This document shows positions 52,900-61,257 of a stretch of DNA of 64,000 bases, one piece after another. This DNA comes from Rudanella paleaurantiibacter. Lineage in GTDB: Bacteria; Bacteroidota; Bacteroidia; Cytophagales; Spirosomataceae. The notes below the pieces were generated by a model, which had not been told where the DNA came from, made no database searches, and worked only from the letters and a program-made list of their open reading frames with translations. A program made the position numbers and the translations under genes. The stretch lies in assembly GCF_009184635.1 (NCBI RefSeq), contig NZ_WELI01000002.1, forward strand, positions 744,001-808,000. The letters are read 5' to 3'. Positions within the stretch are counted from its first letter, which is position 1. Each line of letters starts with the position of its first letter.

Positions 52900-54580
52900 A
52901 AAACACAATCTCGTAGCTCACACCCCCCTTTACAGGCAACCGGAGTTCCTGCTTGCCATTGATTGTGCTTAGCTGGGGCTTAAGTTTGGGGTCAATACGA
53001 ATATAGTAAGCCCGGTCATTTACGGCGTAGAGGCCTTTTTCCACTTCCTCGATTCGGCTACCAGACGCCAGGCGGCACACAACCGGGTTTTGGGCTGCCC
53101 CCGACAGGGTAAGCGTGCGAGTGAGGCCGTCGGCACTGGGGCGCACGGCATCGGTCACGGTAGCTCCGCCCAAACCGTACTCAATGGTGGGCATTCCCTG
53201 TTTGTCGATCACCGTGCCCCGGTACTGCAAAATGGTTTCGCTCACGCTATCAGGCCAGGCTGCCTGCGAGTCGCTCAGGGGCATAAGAGCCGTTTGAGGG
53301 GCCAACAGCACGTTGACGCCCATCGGCTTGAGCAGTTGGGGTTCCCCACGCTCGTACCACATCTCGGTCACATCGGCAAACGGGCCTTTCCAGACCTGTA
53401 ACAGAGCCATCTGGTTCAGGTCGAGCGTAAAATGCTTACCCGCCGGGGTTCCGACCGACAGGCTGTGGGTACGCTTGATTTTTTCGCCGGGCAACTGCAC
53501 AAATGACCGAATTAGCTCCGGGCGGCCGTTGGGCTGTATGGCGATAGTGCCGATCGGATCAGGCTCAGGCAACGATACAAGCGTGTGCAGTGCCTGCGGA
53601 CGGGTATCGGGCAGTGAGATAAACAAACCCAAACCGGGGCGCTGCCAGGCGCGGGCGTACAGCACCTCGATTTCGTGCGTACCAGCCGAGAGCGGCACTT
53701 GGGCCGTTACGTAAGCGCCTAAGTCTTTGTAGTCGGCTTTAGCCACTTCCTTTCCATCAATGCGTAGGTCGGCACGACCGCCATAATCCAGATCAAATTG
53801 GTACGTAGCCGCTTCGGGTATGTTTAGCTTACCCTGAAACAACATGGTAAACCCGCGCGGCTTGGTGCCATACGACGATTCGTAGCTGATAGCCGAAGTC
53901 GTATCTTTTTTCAACACCTTGAGTTTTTGCAGATTGACCCGATCAATGGTTTCGCCATCGTACACGGCGTAGGTAAGTGGCCCCGCCCATTGGGCTATTT
54001 TCCGGTTGGCCAAAGCTCTGTAGCCAATGTTACGCAGAGCCACGGTTCCGTTGGTTACGGTAAGCAACAGCGGCCCTTTTGTGTTAGAGCGGGCCAGGGT
54101 CTGCCCCTCCCGAACGGTAACGCCATTGATAGCCAGCAGGTCGATAGCGGCCGGACGGGTATTGGTTGCCGCCCGATAACGAAGGCTCATCGTTTGCCAC
54201 AAACCCGGCATCTTGCTCAGTTGGGGCTCTACCAGCGGTATAGTCTGCCCCGAAGGCAGGGTGAGTTGCGCGGTCGCGCCAGCCGACAAGAGTAATTCGG
54301 TTTGCAGGGCAAAATCAGTCGGGTTGGCTACCAAGGTCAGCGCATCACCCGCTTTACCAACCAGCAAGGTTGTCCCCGCACTGGTTTTTATAGTTGTTTC
54401 ACTCGGTGAAGCCATGACTCCCCCCGCTCGCTGCCAATTAGCAGGCAGAGCCAGTTTGTCGGTAGGAAGACCGGGCAGGCCACCCGAAGCCGTTTGTGCA
54501 CGCCCGGTCGACGAGAGGAGGAGACCGGTTAGCAGAACGGGTAACCCGCAGCGAAATACCGGATGAGTCTTAGTCAGCAT
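52898..54580 (-). CDS. Exported PA14-domain protein, sugar-binding or hydrolase-associated
   Basis: This 560-residue secreted protein has a signal peptide (LLSSTGRAQ). The N-terminal region (about 35-185) resembles the DUF1080/family-16-like jelly roll: LPANWQRAGGVMASPSE, a later LWQTMSLRYRAATNT and AIDLLAINGVTVREG. A PA14 domain covers about 225-320, with FTMLFQGKLNIPEAATYQFD and DYGGRADLRIDGKEVA. The C-terminal part is beta-rich and not recognised. PA14 domains often bind carbohydrates. Its nearness to the cytochrome/propeller gene suggests a shared pathway. I cannot see catalytic residues. Confidence 0.75.
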   Translation of the reverse strand: MLTKTHPVFRCGLPVLLTGLLLSSTGRAQTASGGLPGLPTDKLALPANWQRAGGVMASPSETTIKTSAGTTLLVGKAGDALTLVANPTDFALQTELLLSAGATAQLTLPSGQTIPLVEPQLSKMPGLWQTMSLRYRAATNTRPAAIDLLAINGVTVREGQTLARSNTKGPLLLTVTNGTVALRNIGYRALANRKIAQWAGPLTYAVYDGETIDRVNLQKLKVLKKDTTSAISYESSYGTKPRGFTMLFQGKLNIPEAATYQFDLDYGGRADLRIDGKEVAKADYKDLGAYVTAQVPLSAGTHEIEVLYARAWQRPGLGLFISLPDTRPQALHTLVSLPEPDPIGTIAIQPNGRPELIRSFVQLPGEKIKRTHSLSVGTPAGKHFTLDLNQMALLQVWKGPFADVTEMWYERGEPQLLKPMGVNVLLAPQTALMPLSDSQAAWPDSVSETILQYRGTVIDKQGMPTIEYGLGGATVTDAVRPSADGLTRTLTLSGAAQNPVVCRLASGSRIEEVEKGLYAVNDRAYYIRIDPKLKPQLSTINGKQELRLPVKGGVSYEIVF

Positions 54581-54774
54581 ATCAGGATAAACGAGAATCC
54601 GTATTTTGTTTGGATAAAAGTACGGGTTTGTCTTTTTCTCACGGTATCGCTCCGATATTTCCGCTTATCTCCGACAGTATTAACCCGGGTGGTATTGGCC
54701 TCGGATGGGCTGTTTTGTCAGCCATATATGGTCAAAAGTAGATGTAGTTGCATAGAAACTTGTTTGAGATGATG

Positions 54775-54782
54775 TATCTTTG
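54775..54782 (+). promoter_or_regulatory. TAnnTTTG -7 box of the MBOAT gene
   Basis: TATCTTTG matches the -7 consensus, 60 bp before the ATG at 54843. A TTG at 54748-54750 lies 3 bp further upstream than the usual -33 position. Confidence 0.45.
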
Positions 54783-54842
54783 ATACACTCGACGGCAACC
54801 TCTTTCCTTGTTCGAAACAAGTTTTTATCGACACTTCCTCAC

Positions 54843-56273
54843 ATGCTGTTCAACAGCTTTCCTTTTGTACTATTGGTATTGGTCACATTTGGCCTTTACT
54901 ACACCCCGGCTCTCCGGCGCTGGCAGGTACCGCTGCTCAGCATTGCCAGTTTGGTCTTTTACGCGTATAATCAGCTTAACCTTCTGTGGTTGTTGCTCTT
55001 ATCGGTCAGCATCAACATCGTGGCCAGTTATCTGGTCGTTTACGGAAATCCAAAAAACAGAAAATTCCATGCCACCTGGGGCGTAGTGGCCAACCTGCTT
55101 ATCCTGTGTTTTTTCAAGTATGGCCCTCTTCTGGGGCGCACGTTTCTGCCGGCCGATGGGTCGGTGGGGGCCTGGCTGGTGAGCCTGCCGCTTCCTATTG
55201 GTATCTCGTTTTTTACGTTTCAGGGCATTAGTCTGGTAGTCGATACGTACCGGAACCGCGACGTTCAGGCCTACCGTTCGCTAATTGCCCGAAACCTGGC
55301 CAAGCACACCCAAACGGTGTTTTTCTTCAAGGCTTTCTTCCCCCAACTGGTGTCGGGCCCGATTGTGAAGGCCCACGATTTTCTGCCGCAGATTTCGGCC
55401 AAGTTTTACCGCGACATTCGGTGGGAATATTGCTTCCGAACGCTAGTGCTGGGGTACTTCCTGAAAATGGTCGTGGCCGACAACCTAAAGGACCACACCC
55501 TGATGATTACCTACCCGTACTTCGAAAACCTGTCGTCGTTTACCCTACTGGTCTTGCTGTTTGGGTACTCTATGCAAATTTTCGCTGACTTTGCCGGGTA
55601 TTCGCTCATTGCGCTTGGGTTGGCGGCTTTGTTTGGTTACCAGTTTCCAATCAACTTCAACTTCCCGTACATCGCCAGCTCGTTTTCCGACTTCTGGCGT
55701 CGCTGGCACATTTCGCTGTCGAGCTTTTTGCGGGAGTATCTCTACATTCCGCTGGGTGGCAACCGCAAAGGGCCGTTCCGTACGTACGTCAACCTGATGC
55801 TCACCATGATTTTGGGTGGGCTTTGGCACGGGGCGGCCTGGAGTTACGCCGTTTGGGGCTTTGCCCACGGGCTGGCCCTGGCCGTGGAGCGGCTTCTGAG
55901 CGATTACGGCCTGTTGCGGGTCAAATCGTCGGCGGGTGTTTTGCTCAAATCTATCCTGGTATTTACGTACGTTACGGCCGCCTGGCTGCTGTTCAAGCTA
56001 CCGGAGTTTCACCATGCCCTCGCCTACGTAAAAGCCATAGCTACTAATCTGAACAAACCCCACGATTCGCTGTCGATCAGCTTTATTGCCCTGTACTCGG
56101 TGCCGGTGGTAGGGTATCATTTGTTTGAGCTGGCCCGGCAACTACGCACGCCGGAACTGGGGCCAACAGCCCCCTTGTTGCCCCGGTTGCATACGGCTTT
56201 GTACAGCCTGATGCTGTTTCTGATTATTACCAATAGCGGTTCTGGCGGAGAGTTTATTTATTTTCAGTTCTGA
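54843..56273 (+). CDS. MBOAT-family O-acyltransferase (AlgI/DltB-like)
   Basis: This 476-residue polytopic membrane protein has about ten hydrophobic helices. MBOAT hallmarks include LPLPIGISFFTFQGISLVVD, FFPQLVSGPIVKAHDFLPQ, FSDFWRRWHISLSSFLREYL, YIPLGGNRKG and MILGGLWHGAAWSYAVWG, with the catalytic His329. AlgI/PatA/DltB-type members pass acyl groups across the membrane to polysaccharide or peptidoglycan. The start is taken at ATG 54843, since a TTG-initiated longer form is less likely. It overlaps the next gene by 1 bp. Confidence 0.92.
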   Translation: MLFNSFPFVLLVLVTFGLYYTPALRRWQVPLLSIASLVFYAYNQLNLLWLLLLSVSINIVASYLVVYGNPKNRKFHATWGVVANLLILCFFKYGPLLGRTFLPADGSVGAWLVSLPLPIGISFFTFQGISLVVDTYRNRDVQAYRSLIARNLAKHTQTVFFFKAFFPQLVSGPIVKAHDFLPQISAKFYRDIRWEYCFRTLVLGYFLKMVVADNLKDHTLMITYPYFENLSSFTLLVLLFGYSMQIFADFAGYSLIALGLAALFGYQFPINFNFPYIASSFSDFWRRWHISLSSFLREYLYIPLGGNRKGPFRTYVNLMLTMILGGLWHGAAWSYAVWGFAHGLALAVERLLSDYGLLRVKSSAGVLLKSILVFTYVTAAWLLFKLPEFHHALAYVKAIATNLNKPHDSLSISFIALYSVPVVGYHLFELARQLRTPELGPTAPLLPRLHTALYSLMLFLIITNSGSGGEFIYFQF

Positions 56274-57157
56274 TGATTAAGCGCGTTTTATTGAGCACGC
56301 TGGCGTTGCTGCTGGTCTATAGCTGGTTTATCCGCCAATACGGGGCCGACATCAGCCGTACGGGCCAAACCACCGAACAACGTAACATGGTGAAGGCCGA
56401 GGAGTTTCTGTTTGAAGCCAGTGCCCGCTACGACACCCTCATCGTGGGGTCGTCGATGAGCGACCGGCTCAATACGGATAGCCTGTCGGCAGATTACTAT
56501 AACCTCTCGCTGGCAGGTATGTCGGCGCAAGACGGCCTGCAATTGATCGAAATGAGTGGTCGCCTGCCGCACGTGCTGTTTGTTGAAACCAATACCCTCA
56601 CCCGCAACGAGCCATCTCCGCTCATGGAGTCACTCAGCGACCCTACCTGGCTTTGGTTAAAGCGGCACCTGCCTTTCACACGGCAGAAATTCCAACCCGC
56701 CGGGGTATTCAAAGCCATGCTGCGCGACTGGTCGCACGGGAAAGGGCAACCTGTGGTCCCCGAAACGGCTATGTACGTCGACACAAATTTTCTAAACAAG
56801 GCCGTGGCCGACCGAATTCAGGCCGTTATTCCGCCCCCCGACTCGGTACTGCATACCTCGCTCGGCAAGGTCCGCAACCGGCTGGAGCAATGGCGCCGGC
56901 AAGGCGTTCGGGTTGTCTTTTTTGAAATACCAATGGACCCTCGCCTGCAAGCCATGCCGATTCAGGGCAAGGTGCGGCAGCTGGTTCGGCAGTACTTCCC
57001 AAGCCCCGATTATGCGCATCTGGCGCTGCCAATGGATGTGTACCAAACCACCGATGGGGTTCACCTCACGTATGGCGAAGCCAATCGGTTTACGGGGCAT
57101 GTTCGGCAACAGATTCAGGACTACATAGGCGGCCCCTATCTGGTCAAAAAAGAATAG
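56273..57157 (+). CDS. Membrane-anchored SGNH-like partner of the MBOAT acyltransferase
   Basis: This 294-residue protein has an N-terminal membrane helix (about 4-21) and an extracytoplasmic domain. The domain has a GSS nucleophile-like block (LIVGSSMSDRL, Ser60/61) and a terminal D261-G-V-H264, which is the D-x-x-H pair of SGNH hydrolases. It is coupled to the MBOAT gene by a 1-bp overlap (TGATG). In alginate and peptidoglycan O-acetylation such SGNH partners (AlgJ/AlgX, PatB) move the acyl group onto the polymer. The polymer here is unknown. Confidence 0.82.
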   Translation: MIKRVLLSTLALLLVYSWFIRQYGADISRTGQTTEQRNMVKAEEFLFEASARYDTLIVGSSMSDRLNTDSLSADYYNLSLAGMSAQDGLQLIEMSGRLPHVLFVETNTLTRNEPSPLMESLSDPTWLWLKRHLPFTRQKFQPAGVFKAMLRDWSHGKGQPVVPETAMYVDTNFLNKAVADRIQAVIPPPDSVLHTSLGKVRNRLEQWRRQGVRVVFFEIPMDPRLQAMPIQGKVRQLVRQYFPSPDYAHLALPMDVYQTTDGVHLTYGEANRFTGHVRQQIQDYIGGPYLVKKE

Positions 57158-57187
57158 CCAACAACCGGCTTTATCTGTTTATCCACC

Positions 57188-58483
57188 ATGCCCCCTCATT
57201 CGCTTTTTGCTTCAGAACACAGTTCCATCCGGTCGGTGGCTGGCATAGGGGCCTCCTCTCCCGAAAAAGGAGTTACCTACCTCGATGACCGGCTGTTTAC
57301 CGCCCTGAAACAACTGGTGGGGCTACCCGAAGCCGAGGGGGTACTGTCGTTTTTTTACCAGAAAGGGCTCGAAACCATCCGAACCGGTTCGTATGCGGGC
57401 CTGATTGGACTACCGGGTGGGGCGGCCCTCGAAATACTGCCCCGTTTCAGCACCATTGATCCGGCCAGCTCCGACCCGGCCCCGGCGCGTCAAGCCCTCC
57501 TGCGTATGCTTCGGCATTTGCCCGGCAGTCCCTTCCGTACCCTCACCGAGGCCCATTTGGGAGCTACCCAAATGCCGATCTGGAACGTGTTTGTGCAGGC
57601 CTTTCTGGACGCCCTCTCGGCGGTCAGTCGGCAGGGTCTGCAAACGGCCTATCAGAGCGTTGAAGCCAATCAATCTGTCATGCGGGGGCAATTTCAGCCC
57701 GCCCGCAACCTGCGCCAGAACCTGGCCCATGCCGAACGGCTGGCCATCCGGTACGACACGCTTTCGCTCGATATTCCGCCCAATCGGATTTTGAAAACCG
57801 CGTTGGTACACGTGCTGCCCCGCGTTGGGGCGGGGGTTCTCGAAACCCGCCTGTATCAGATGCTGGCCGTGTTGCACGATGTTCCCCCCTCGGCCAACCT
57901 GAACACCGACCTCCGGGCGGTTCGGTCGCTCAACCGGCTATTTGACCGATACGCCCTCGCCTTGCAATGGGCCGAGTTACTGCTCACGGGCCGGGCCTTT
58001 GGGCCACGGTCGGGTCAGGTATCGGCTTTGTCATTGCTGTTTCCAATGCAGCGTGTGTTTGAAGAATACGTAGCGCACGGGTTCCGGGCGTTCTGGCCTG
58101 CAGGCGAGGTAAGTACGCAGGAATCGTCGGCGCATCTGGTTGAAGAACATGGCGGCACCCCAAAATTCCGGTTACGGCCCGACGTACTTATCCGCCAACC
58201 CGGCCGGACACTGGTGTTCGATACAAAGTGGAAGCGCATTGACGGTCAGAACCGGCAGGGTCAATACGGCATTGATTCGGGCGATTTGTACCAGCTTTTC
58301 GCATACGGCAAAAAGTACGAAGCCAACGACGTATTCCTCATTTACCCGGCCACGCCCACATTTACGACCCCGCTCGACGTGTTTGGGTACGACCCTGCCA
58401 TGCGCCTGCACGTGTTGCCGTTCGACGTGAGCCAACCCCTGCGGCAGGAAGTAGAAAAACTGTACAACTACGTTTCCCCGTAG
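57188..58483 (+). CDS. McrC-family nuclease component, no McrB nearby
   Basis: The 431-residue protein matches McrC of the McrBC modification-dependent restriction system. It has an N-terminal region with FFYQKGLETIRTGSYAGLIG and LEILPRFS. A helical middle carries IRYDTLSLDIPPNRILKTAL. The C-terminal PD-(D/E)xK core reads LRPDVLI (Asp332) and LVFDTKWKRI (Asp345, Lys347), followed by DLYQLFAYGKKYEA. McrC is normally activated by the GTPase McrB, but neither flank encodes one. It is on the same strand as, and 30 bp after, the SGNH-like gene. Confidence 0.88.
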   Translation: MPPHSLFASEHSSIRSVAGIGASSPEKGVTYLDDRLFTALKQLVGLPEAEGVLSFFYQKGLETIRTGSYAGLIGLPGGAALEILPRFSTIDPASSDPAPARQALLRMLRHLPGSPFRTLTEAHLGATQMPIWNVFVQAFLDALSAVSRQGLQTAYQSVEANQSVMRGQFQPARNLRQNLAHAERLAIRYDTLSLDIPPNRILKTALVHVLPRVGAGVLETRLYQMLAVLHDVPPSANLNTDLRAVRSLNRLFDRYALALQWAELLLTGRAFGPRSGQVSALSLLFPMQRVFEEYVAHGFRAFWPAGEVSTQESSAHLVEEHGGTPKFRLRPDVLIRQPGRTLVFDTKWKRIDGQNRQGQYGIDSGDLYQLFAYGKKYEANDVFLIYPATPTFTTPLDVFGYDPAMRLHVLPFDVSQPLRQEVEKLYNYVSP

Positions 58484-58529
58484 AGACCTGTTTTGCTAGT
58501 ACGCTATTCCGAACCCCCAACCACCCACT

Positions 58530-59894
58530 ATGCCCCTGATTCTGACCCTGCTCGGTATTTTAGGCCTGATTGTGCTCATTGCCTTCGTCAAGCTCGATGC
58601 GTTTATCTCGTTTGTGCTGATTTCGTTGGCCATCGGGCTGGCTTCCGGGATGGAGGTGGTGGCCGTGGGCAAGTCGATTCAAACGGGTATTGGCGGCACC
58701 CTGGGCGATTTGGTGCTTATTATAGGCTTCGGGGCCATGCTGGGTCGGCTGGTGGCCGAGAGCGGAGCCGCCCGGCAAATCACCAATGTACTGATTGGCT
58801 GGTTTGGGGTTAAGAACATCCGCTGGGGGCTGGCGTTGGCCGGTTTTATTATCGGTATTCCGTTGTTTTATAATGCCGGGTTCATCATTGTGGCCCCGCT
58901 TATTTTCACCATTACTCTGTCGTCGGGGTTACCGTTGCTGACCCTGGCTATCCCGATGTTATCGGCCCTGTCGGTAGCACACGGGTATCTGCCCCCGCAC
59001 CCATCGCCGGCCGCCATTGCCGGTCAGCTGAACGCCAACATTGGCCTGACGTTGTTTTACGGGATTCTGGTTTCAATTCCGGCTATTATCATTGCTGGTC
59101 CCATTTTTGGCAAAACGCTGGGACGGTTCCGGCCCAAAATCGACCGGGAGCTGTTCAATATCAAAGATGTACCCACCACCGACCTGCCGAGTGTAGGCAT
59201 CAGTTTTTTTGTGGCCCTGTTGCCGGTCGTACTGCTCACCTTGTTTGGTCCGCTGAAGGCGTATCTGCTCACAGCTCCAACCGGCCAAATTCCCTTGCTC
59301 GATAAGACCTCTGTAGCGGGCAAACTCATCACGCTCATTGCCGAACCTTACATGGGAATGCTGCTGTCGGTGCTGGTGGCTGTCTGGACACTCGGTTTAC
59401 GGCGCCGTGCCGACGGCACACGCCCCACCATGAAGTCGGTGATGAAAGAGCTGGAGGAGTCAATTAAAGCGGCCTCGCCTATTTTGCTGGTGATCGCGGG
59501 GGCCGGCGCCCTGAAACAGGTGTTTGCCGATAGCGGCACAAGCACCTATCTGGGCAGCCTGCTCACCGGTGTGTCGTTGCCTCCGCTCATTCTGGCGTGG
59601 GGGATTGCCGGGTTTATCCGAATCTGCGTGGGGTCGGCTACCATCGCCGGACTCACCACAGTGGGTATTATTTTGCCGGTTATTCAGGCGCAGCACGTAA
59701 GTCCGGAGTTGATGGTGCTCGCTATTGGAGCCGGGAGCCTGATGTGCTCACACATCAACGATGCGGGTTTCTGGCTCTTCAAAGAGTATTTCAACCTCAC
59801 CATCCCCGAAACCCTCAAAACCTGGACCGTTATGGAAACGCTCGTTTCGGTGATTGGCTTGGCCGGGGTGCTGGTGCTCGACGCTATTTTGTAA
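58530..59894 (+). CDS. GntP-family gluconate/organic-acid permease
   Basis: This 454-residue inner-membrane transporter has about 12-14 hydrophobic helices. The GntP pattern is clear in GIGGTLGDLVLIIGFGAMLG, ARQITNVLIGWFGVKNIRWG, GIPLFYNAGFIIVAPLIFTI, HGYLPPHPSPAAIAGQLNAN and ICVGSATIAGLTTVGIILP. Members import gluconate, fructuronate or glycerate with protons. It lies 46 bp after the mcrC-like gene, without obvious functional link. It may serve the sugar-acid metabolism suggested by the 45-54 kb genes. Confidence 0.93.
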   Translation: MPLILTLLGILGLIVLIAFVKLDAFISFVLISLAIGLASGMEVVAVGKSIQTGIGGTLGDLVLIIGFGAMLGRLVAESGAARQITNVLIGWFGVKNIRWGLALAGFIIGIPLFYNAGFIIVAPLIFTITLSSGLPLLTLAIPMLSALSVAHGYLPPHPSPAAIAGQLNANIGLTLFYGILVSIPAIIIAGPIFGKTLGRFRPKIDRELFNIKDVPTTDLPSVGISFFVALLPVVLLTLFGPLKAYLLTAPTGQIPLLDKTSVAGKLITLIAEPYMGMLLSVLVAVWTLGLRRRADGTRPTMKSVMKELEESIKAASPILLVIAGAGALKQVFADSGTSTYLGSLLTGVSLPPLILAWGIAGFIRICVGSATIAGLTTVGIILPVIQAQHVSPELMVLAIGAGSLMCSHINDAGFWLFKEYFNLTIPETLKTWTVMETLVSVIGLAGVLVLDAIL

Positions 59895-59903
59895 CGCAAG
59901 CGG

Positions 59904-60496
59904 TCACAGTAAATTCTTCAATGCTTCGAGGTTAGCCGCTTTGTCGAAAACGGCGCGCACCGGAATGGTGAACTGAGCCACCGAACCTCAAACTTCACTT
60001 CCCGGTCGGTCTTCTCCGTGCTTTTCGACAGCACCTCAACCACTAAATCGGGTGCGGGATAATACAACTGATCCGGTTGGATGGTAGCCGCTTTGGCTGT
60101 GCCCCAAAAGCAAACATCGGGTTCGTAACTATTCCGAGTAAGCTCAACCAGGGCCTTCTCCATCCGCACAAGCCCAAGCTCACGTGCATCAGCGTATATA
60201 CTTAGTAAGCGATGCAAATGCCCAACCGCTTCGGTATGCCGGTCGAGGGCTGGCGAATGAACAACAACCTCGCCGTTGATAAACTCGGCTTTCATTTCAT
60301 CGTCGAGCCACTCGTAAAACGCCTGTCGTTTTTGCAATTCGTTATTGAGTATAGCCACGGCTTGCTGAATAATGAGCGGAGCGCGGGGGGTATCAAGCAA
60401 TTGATAAAGTAGTTCAGACCTGGTGTTGCGTTTATCTACAATCAAATATAACCAATTGGGGTCTGTTTTCCAGACAGGCCCAGTATTCGCTAACAC
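59904..60496 (-). pseudogene. Uma2-family endonuclease gene with internal deletion and frameshift
   Basis: The frame opens at a GTG (60494-60496) and gives a normal Uma2 N-terminal half, with FINGEVVVHSPALDRHTEAV, YEPDVCFWGTAKAA and PDLVVEVLSKSTEKTDREVK. After KFE, near 59990, it changes to a short unrelated tail ending in a stop near 59918. In the other frame, the same DNA reads FTIPVRAVFDKAANLEALKN, which is the usual Uma2 C-terminus, ending at a TGA at 59904-59906. The YW-type block that normally follows (about 40-50 residues) is missing. I infer an internal deletion that also shifted the frame. Some catalytic acids and the Lys remain, but folding is doubtful. Confidence 0.75.
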
Positions 60497-60510
60497 CCCT
60501 TTTTATCGGC

Positions 60511-61170
60511 ATGTTTGTTCGTCTTTCGTTTGTAGCCGCGCTCCTGATTGGGCTGGCTTTCGCCCCGGCTAAACCCCGGCGGGTTATTTTCTTCGGTGAC
60601 TCCATCACGCAGGCCGGCGTGAAACCCGGTGGGTACATCAGTCGCCTGACCGAGATGCTCGGCAAACAAAACAAAGGTGCAGATTACGAGCTAATTGGCG
60701 CCGGCATTGGGGGCAACAAGGTGTACGACCTGTTCCTGCGGATGGACGACGACGTGCTGGCCAAGAAGCCCGACCTGGTCTTTGTCTATATCGGCGTCAA
60801 TGATGTGTGGCACAAACGCACCCACGGCACCGGCACTGACCCCGATAAGTTTCTGAAATTCTACGAGGCCATTATCCGCAAGCTTCAGGCCGCCAATGCG
60901 AAGGTGGTGCTGTGTACCCCCGCTGTGATTGGCGAAAAAACAGACTTCTCCAACGAGCAGGATGGCGACCTCAATCAGTATAGCACCATGATTCGGGAAT
61001 TGGCCAAGCGGCAAAACCTGCCCCTCTGCGACCTGCGCCAGGCATTTCTGGATTATAACCTCAAAAACAACCCCGAAAACAAGGCGTCGGGCATTCTAAC
61101 CACCGACCGGGTACACCTCAATGATACCGGCAATCAGTTTGTGGCCGACCTGATGATGAAGTATCTGTAA
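60511..61170 (+). CDS. Exported SGNH/GDSL esterase or lipase
   Basis: The 219-residue secreted protein has a signal peptide of about 17-20 residues. All four SGNH blocks are present: FFGDSITQAG (Ser31), GAGIGGNKV, YIGVNDVWHK and TTDRVHLND with the Asp-x-x-His pair. Such enzymes remove acyl groups from sugars or lipids. It diverges from the uma2 remnant, with only a 14-bp gap between starts, and ends at a strong terminator. Confidence 0.92.
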   Translation: MFVRLSFVAALLIGLAFAPAKPRRVIFFGDSITQAGVKPGGYISRLTEMLGKQNKGADYELIGAGIGGNKVYDLFLRMDDDVLAKKPDLVFVYIGVNDVWHKRTHGTGTDPDKFLKFYEAIIRKLQAANAKVVLCTPAVIGEKTDFSNEQDGDLNQYSTMIRELAKRQNLPLCDLRQAFLDYNLKNNPENKASGILTTDRVHLNDTGNQFVADLMMKYL

Positions 61171-61184
61171 ACCAACCACATATT

Positions 61185-61242
61185 GAAGCCGGTCGGGCAA
61201 CAGTGAATGTTATTTCCTGTTGCCCGACCGGCTTCGTTTTTT
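61185..61242. terminator. 19-bp perfect terminator hairpin after the GDSL esterase
   Basis: GAAGCCGGTCGGGCAACAG (61185-61203) pairs perfectly with 61217-61235 around a 13-nt loop, followed by G and T6 (61237-61242). It lies 14 bp after the esterase stop codon and stands between convergent genes. Confidence 0.95.
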
Positions 61243-61257
61243 ACAGAATTTCATCAA

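Noticed and set aside
57188-60496. Defence island (McrC plus Uma2)
   Set aside because: McrB is missing, Uma2 is decayed, and a GntP permease separates them; no other defence genes are nearby.
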